From Evansella sp. AB-P1 (lineage in GTDB: Bacteria > Bacillota > Bacilli > Bacillales > Salisediminibacteriaceae), in the NCBI RefSeq assembly GCF_029688925.1, contig NZ_JARUKY010000008.1, positions 1 through 64,000 on the forward strand: a stretch of 64,000 nt of DNA, read 5' to 3'. Under the pieces are notes generated by a model. It had not been told where the DNA came from and ran no database searches. It was given only the letters and a program-made list of their open reading frames with translations. How positions within the stretch are numbered: position 1 is the first letter of the stretch; the number at the start of each line of letters is the position of its first letter. The translations under genes and the position numbers were made by a program. Positions 62,061-64,000 of the stretch are shown one piece after another.

Positions 62061-62456
62061 ATGTCTATAGGAAATCGTATTCGTACATTAAGAAAGAAAA
62101 ATGGCTTTACACAAAAAGATTTAGCTGACAAAGTTAAAGTTTCTCCACAAGTAATATCTAATTGGGAAAGAGGATACACTTCTCCAGATCATAATGATGT
62201 AGAGAACCTTGCTGACTCACTCTCTTGCTCGACAGAATACCTTCATGGTAGAAGTGATAATCCAGAAGTAAATAAAAAAGCAGCTTATAACCCAATAAAT
62301 GAAATAAATACAATCCTTGATGAATTAGGAATAGAGGATATATTTTTTCATGATATGGATGCCTGGAAAAATTTCACCCCAGAAGATGTGGAAGAATTAA
62401 GAAAACACTTTGAATGGGTATCTCATAAAGCTAAGGAGAGAAATAAGGATGCTTGA
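62061..62456 (+). CDS. XRE-family repressor
   Basis: A 131-residue protein with a classical HTH (TFAQ-type: NGFTQKDLADKVKVSPQVIS and NWERGYTSPDHN) and an acidic C-terminus. It is the first gene of the + strand lysogeny module and is divergent from the early regulator. Its stop overlaps the start of the Mrr-like gene (ATGCTTGA). It is the best candidate for the prophage repressor, with the ImmA/IrrE peptidase downstream as its likely protease. Confidence 0.85.
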   Translation: MSIGNRIRTLRKKNGFTQKDLADKVKVSPQVISNWERGYTSPDHNDVENLADSLSCSTEYLHGRSDNPEVNKKAAYNPINEINTILDELGIEDIFFHDMDAWKNFTPEDVEELRKHFEWVSHKAKERNKDA

Positions 62457-63150
62457 GGGAGTAGATAACTCGATTTTGACAGAAATGTCACTACAATTAT
62501 ATGGCGTTCTCTTAATAATATTAATTGTTTTTAGTCTTTTTTACTATTTATATAATAGAATATCGATTCCAAGAAGAGTAAGAAAATCAAAATATAATTT
62601 AATGGAAATCACTATAAATGATATAGATAATATGGAGAATAAAGGTAGCGATTTTGAAGATTATTTATTTGTACTTTTTTCAGCACTTGGATACAAAAAT
62701 ACATATCAAACAAAGTCAAGTGGAGATTTTGGAGCAGATTTAATTTTTACGGATAGTAATGGAAATAGAACTGTTGTGCAAGCAAAAAACTATGCGGATA
62801 ATAAACCATTAGGTAATGATGCAATACAAGAATCATTTGGAGCAATGCCCTATTTTAAAGCTGCTAAAGCAGTTGTTATTACAACAACTTCAAGAATATC
62901 TAGACCATGTGAAATTCATGCGGCAGCCTGCGAAATTAAAATTATTACAAGATCTAATTTCAAAAGTATTATCAAGTATTTCAAAAAAGGGTTACATAGT
63001 GAAGCAAGAAAAATTATTGAAGGAGAATATAAAAAAATAGAATATACTCCAAAAGATAGGTTTAAAAACGATACTATTCATTCAAGTAAAAAAATCATTT
63101 CTGGGGATTATTATTATATAATTCCTGAGAGGAAAAAAAATACTGGTTAA
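62449..63150 (+). CDS. Membrane-anchored Mrr-type endonuclease
   Basis: A 233-residue protein with an N-terminal TM helix (about 15-38, LYGVLLIILIVFSLFYYLY). A restriction-endonuclease domain of the Mrr type follows: ALGYKNTYQTKSSGDFGADL, then VVQAKNYAD (D-x(n)-QAK motif). Start ATG 62449 overlaps the repressor stop, so it is made with it. Mrr enzymes cut modified or foreign DNA; anchored at the membrane it could act on entering DNA as exclusion (inference). Confidence 0.82.
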   Translation: MLEGVDNSILTEMSLQLYGVLLIILIVFSLFYYLYNRISIPRRVRKSKYNLMEITINDIDNMENKGSDFEDYLFVLFSALGYKNTYQTKSSGDFGADLIFTDSNGNRTVVQAKNYADNKPLGNDAIQESFGAMPYFKAAKAVVITTTSRISRPCEIHAAACEIKIITRSNFKSIIKYFKKGLHSEARKIIEGEYKKIEYTPKDRFKNDTIHSSKKIISGDYYYIIPERKKNTG

Positions 63151-63159
63151 AATTCAAAA

Positions 63160-63197
63160 AAAAATGACAAGGAACCCTGCTTGTCATTTTTTATTTT
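63160..63197 (+). terminator. Terminator after the Mrr-like gene
   Basis: AAAATGACAAG and CTTGTCATTTTT form a perfect stem around an 8-base loop, followed by a T run. Confidence 0.85.
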
Positions 63198-63456
63198 ACA
63201 TTATTCACACTGCAATGTAATCATTAATCCCAATCTCATAAATATACCTCCTCCCATTTCCGTTGTATTTTTAGTTCATTACAACACATTTATTAACCAT
63301 CCCAAAACACCCCAAAACTCTAGCCATATGTATACCTAGGTCTTTTATCACTTGTTTCTTATATTACCAAATTCCCAAACCTACTATTTACAAATTAAGG
63401 TTTTTATTTTTATAATGAAATAAGAACATTTGTTCGATAATTTTTGGGAGGGACTC
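63198..63456. other. Intergenic with a TTTTGGGG-type repeat copy
   Basis: Between the terminator and immA-like gene. It holds ATCCCAAAACACCCCAAAAC at 63,299-63,318 (compare 54,872). Nothing else clear; a promoter for the peptidase and integrase genes is expected. Confidence 0.5.
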
Positions 63457-63930
63457 ATGAAAGCTATATACAAACCAACACCATTAGAATCCTGGGTGTC
63501 ACAAAGATATAAAAGAATGGGTATTTATAATCCGTCAGATTTGGATGAGAAACGAATTTGTGATGCATTAGGTATATTCTTCAAAAGAATAGAAAAAAGT
63601 TCTCACAGTATAGAACAAGGGGCATTTAAGCTTATTGCAGTGAACAGTCTATTAACAGTAGCTGAACAGAGGGAACAGTTTTATCATGAACTAGCTCATA
63701 TATTGAGACATTCAGGCAGACAATCAATGATGACAAGTGCATTTCGAGAGCTCCAGGAATGGGATGCATCCCATTTTACTCGATATGCTGCTATTCCTTT
63801 TCATATGCTCCACCAGTTTGATTTAAATGATCAAAACATTGTCAAAAACCTTGCAGAACAGTTTCAGTGTACCCCAAATCTTTGTCATGAAAGATTAGAG
63901 AAAATTTATAATAATAGTAAGGTCGTTTAA
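63457..63930 (+). CDS. ImmA/IrrE-family metallopeptidase
   Basis: A 157-residue zinc peptidase with the HExxH motif in QFYHELAHILRHSG (about residues 75-85) and a Glu-rich C-terminal half. Family members such as ICEBs1 ImmA cleave the element's repressor to trigger excision. The start is ATG 63457 with GGGAGGG upstream; the longer frame adds nine residues without site. It lies between the repressor and integrase genes, which supports a switch role. Confidence 0.85.
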   Translation: MKAIYKPTPLESWVSQRYKRMGIYNPSDLDEKRICDALGIFFKRIEKSSHSIEQGAFKLIAVNSLLTVAEQREQFYHELAHILRHSGRQSMMTSAFRELQEWDASHFTRYAAIPFHMLHQFDLNDQNIVKNLAEQFQCTPNLCHERLEKIYNNSKVV

Positions 63931-63944
63931 AAGGGTGATAAGTG

Positions 63945-64000
63945 ATGAAATGCGTTATTTATATTCGTGTATCAACAGAGGAACAAGTGAAAGAAGGTTT
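63945..64000 (+). CDS. Large serine integrase, 5' fragment (cut by window end)
   Basis: Only the first 18 complete codons are present: MKCVIYIRVSTEEQVKEG, the start of a serine recombinase catalytic domain, with the catalytic Ser in RVST. AAGGGTGATAAGTG precedes the ATG. The KEG after RVSTEEQ is typical of large serine integrases rather than resolvases. Its position at the end of the element and the disrupted ytlA at the other end fit integrase next to attR. Confidence 0.8.
   Translation, partial: MKCVIYIRVSTEEQVKEG

Noticed and set aside
44598-64000. Integrative conjugative element
   Set aside because: No relaxase, VirB4-type ATPase, coupling protein or lytic transglycosylase is visible. 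The Zot/HerA-type ATPase alone is small and lies in a coat-like operon.
44598-64000. Tailed or tectivirus-like prophage
   Set aside because: No terminase, portal, major capsid, tail or lysis genes; no protein-primed DNA polymerase. The membrane-protein operon does not fit a tailed phage.
1-64000. tRNA or rRNA genes
   Set aside because: No cloverleaf or rRNA-like stretches were recognised by eye in the gaps on either strand.

Overview
The window is a low-GC chromosomal segment of a Bacillus-like firmicute (family Bacillaceae). Gene content and order follow the ytoP to ytlA region of the Bacillus subtilis chromosome: ytoP, ytzB, ytnP, trmB, ytzH, ytmP, ytlQ, thpR/ytlP, ytkP, ytzE, ytzG, ytgP, ytfP, leuS, yttB, ytqA, mnmM/ytqB, ytpB, ytpA, ytoA, metK, pckA, ytmA and ytlA. 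Ribosome binding sites are of the AGGAGG type, and a leucine T-box (leuS) and a SAM-I riboswitch (metK) sit where they do in Bacillus.

Positions 1 to about 44,560 are backbone. It carries housekeeping genes (tRNA modification and charging, PLP enzymes, murein and lipid-flip functions, gluconeogenesis, SAM synthesis). Between them are local insertions: a Vpr-like secreted subtilase, a tandem pair of SEDS (FtsW/RodA) genes, a WrbA/HxlR pair, two lipoproteins, and a PAP2 phosphatase with a glycosyltransferase. Intergenic space holds several repeat families: hairpin repeats sharing an AAAAGCG start, a family sharing the ATGGTGCAAG/GTCTACC end, a 51/52-bp tandem array, and non-coding remnants of IS200/IS605 elements with omega-RNA-like ends.

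From about 44,570 to the right edge lies an integrated mobile element that interrupts ytlA after roughly 110 codons. Its right side carries a large serine integrase gene, cut by the window end, preceded by an ImmA/IrrE peptidase, a membrane-anchored Mrr-type nuclease and an XRE regulator on the + strand. A divergent - strand early module follows: a second HTH regulator, Rha, SSB, a Prim-Pol/SF3 primase-helicase and many small proteins. After a gap with a long palindrome and TTTTGGGG repeats comes a compact, overlapping - strand late operon of 21 genes. It encodes at least ten small single-span membrane proteins, a Zot/HerA-type ATPase, a secreted Pro/Gly-rich protein and a 711-residue fibronectin-type III protein. 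No terminase, portal, tail, capsid, holin or lysin gene is visible.

The main discovery is that one 45-residue membrane module occurs in three late proteins: a 59-residue small protein, an 85-residue paralogue with a tail, and the C-terminus of the 711-residue FnIII protein. This fits a filamentous (inovirus-like) particle in which the small protein is the major coat and the large protein is a receptor-binding tip anchored by a coat-like helix, with the Zot-like ATPase driving extrusion. Combining it with P4-type primase replication and a serine integrase would be unusual. This is inference from sequence and needs homology, structure and particle evidence.
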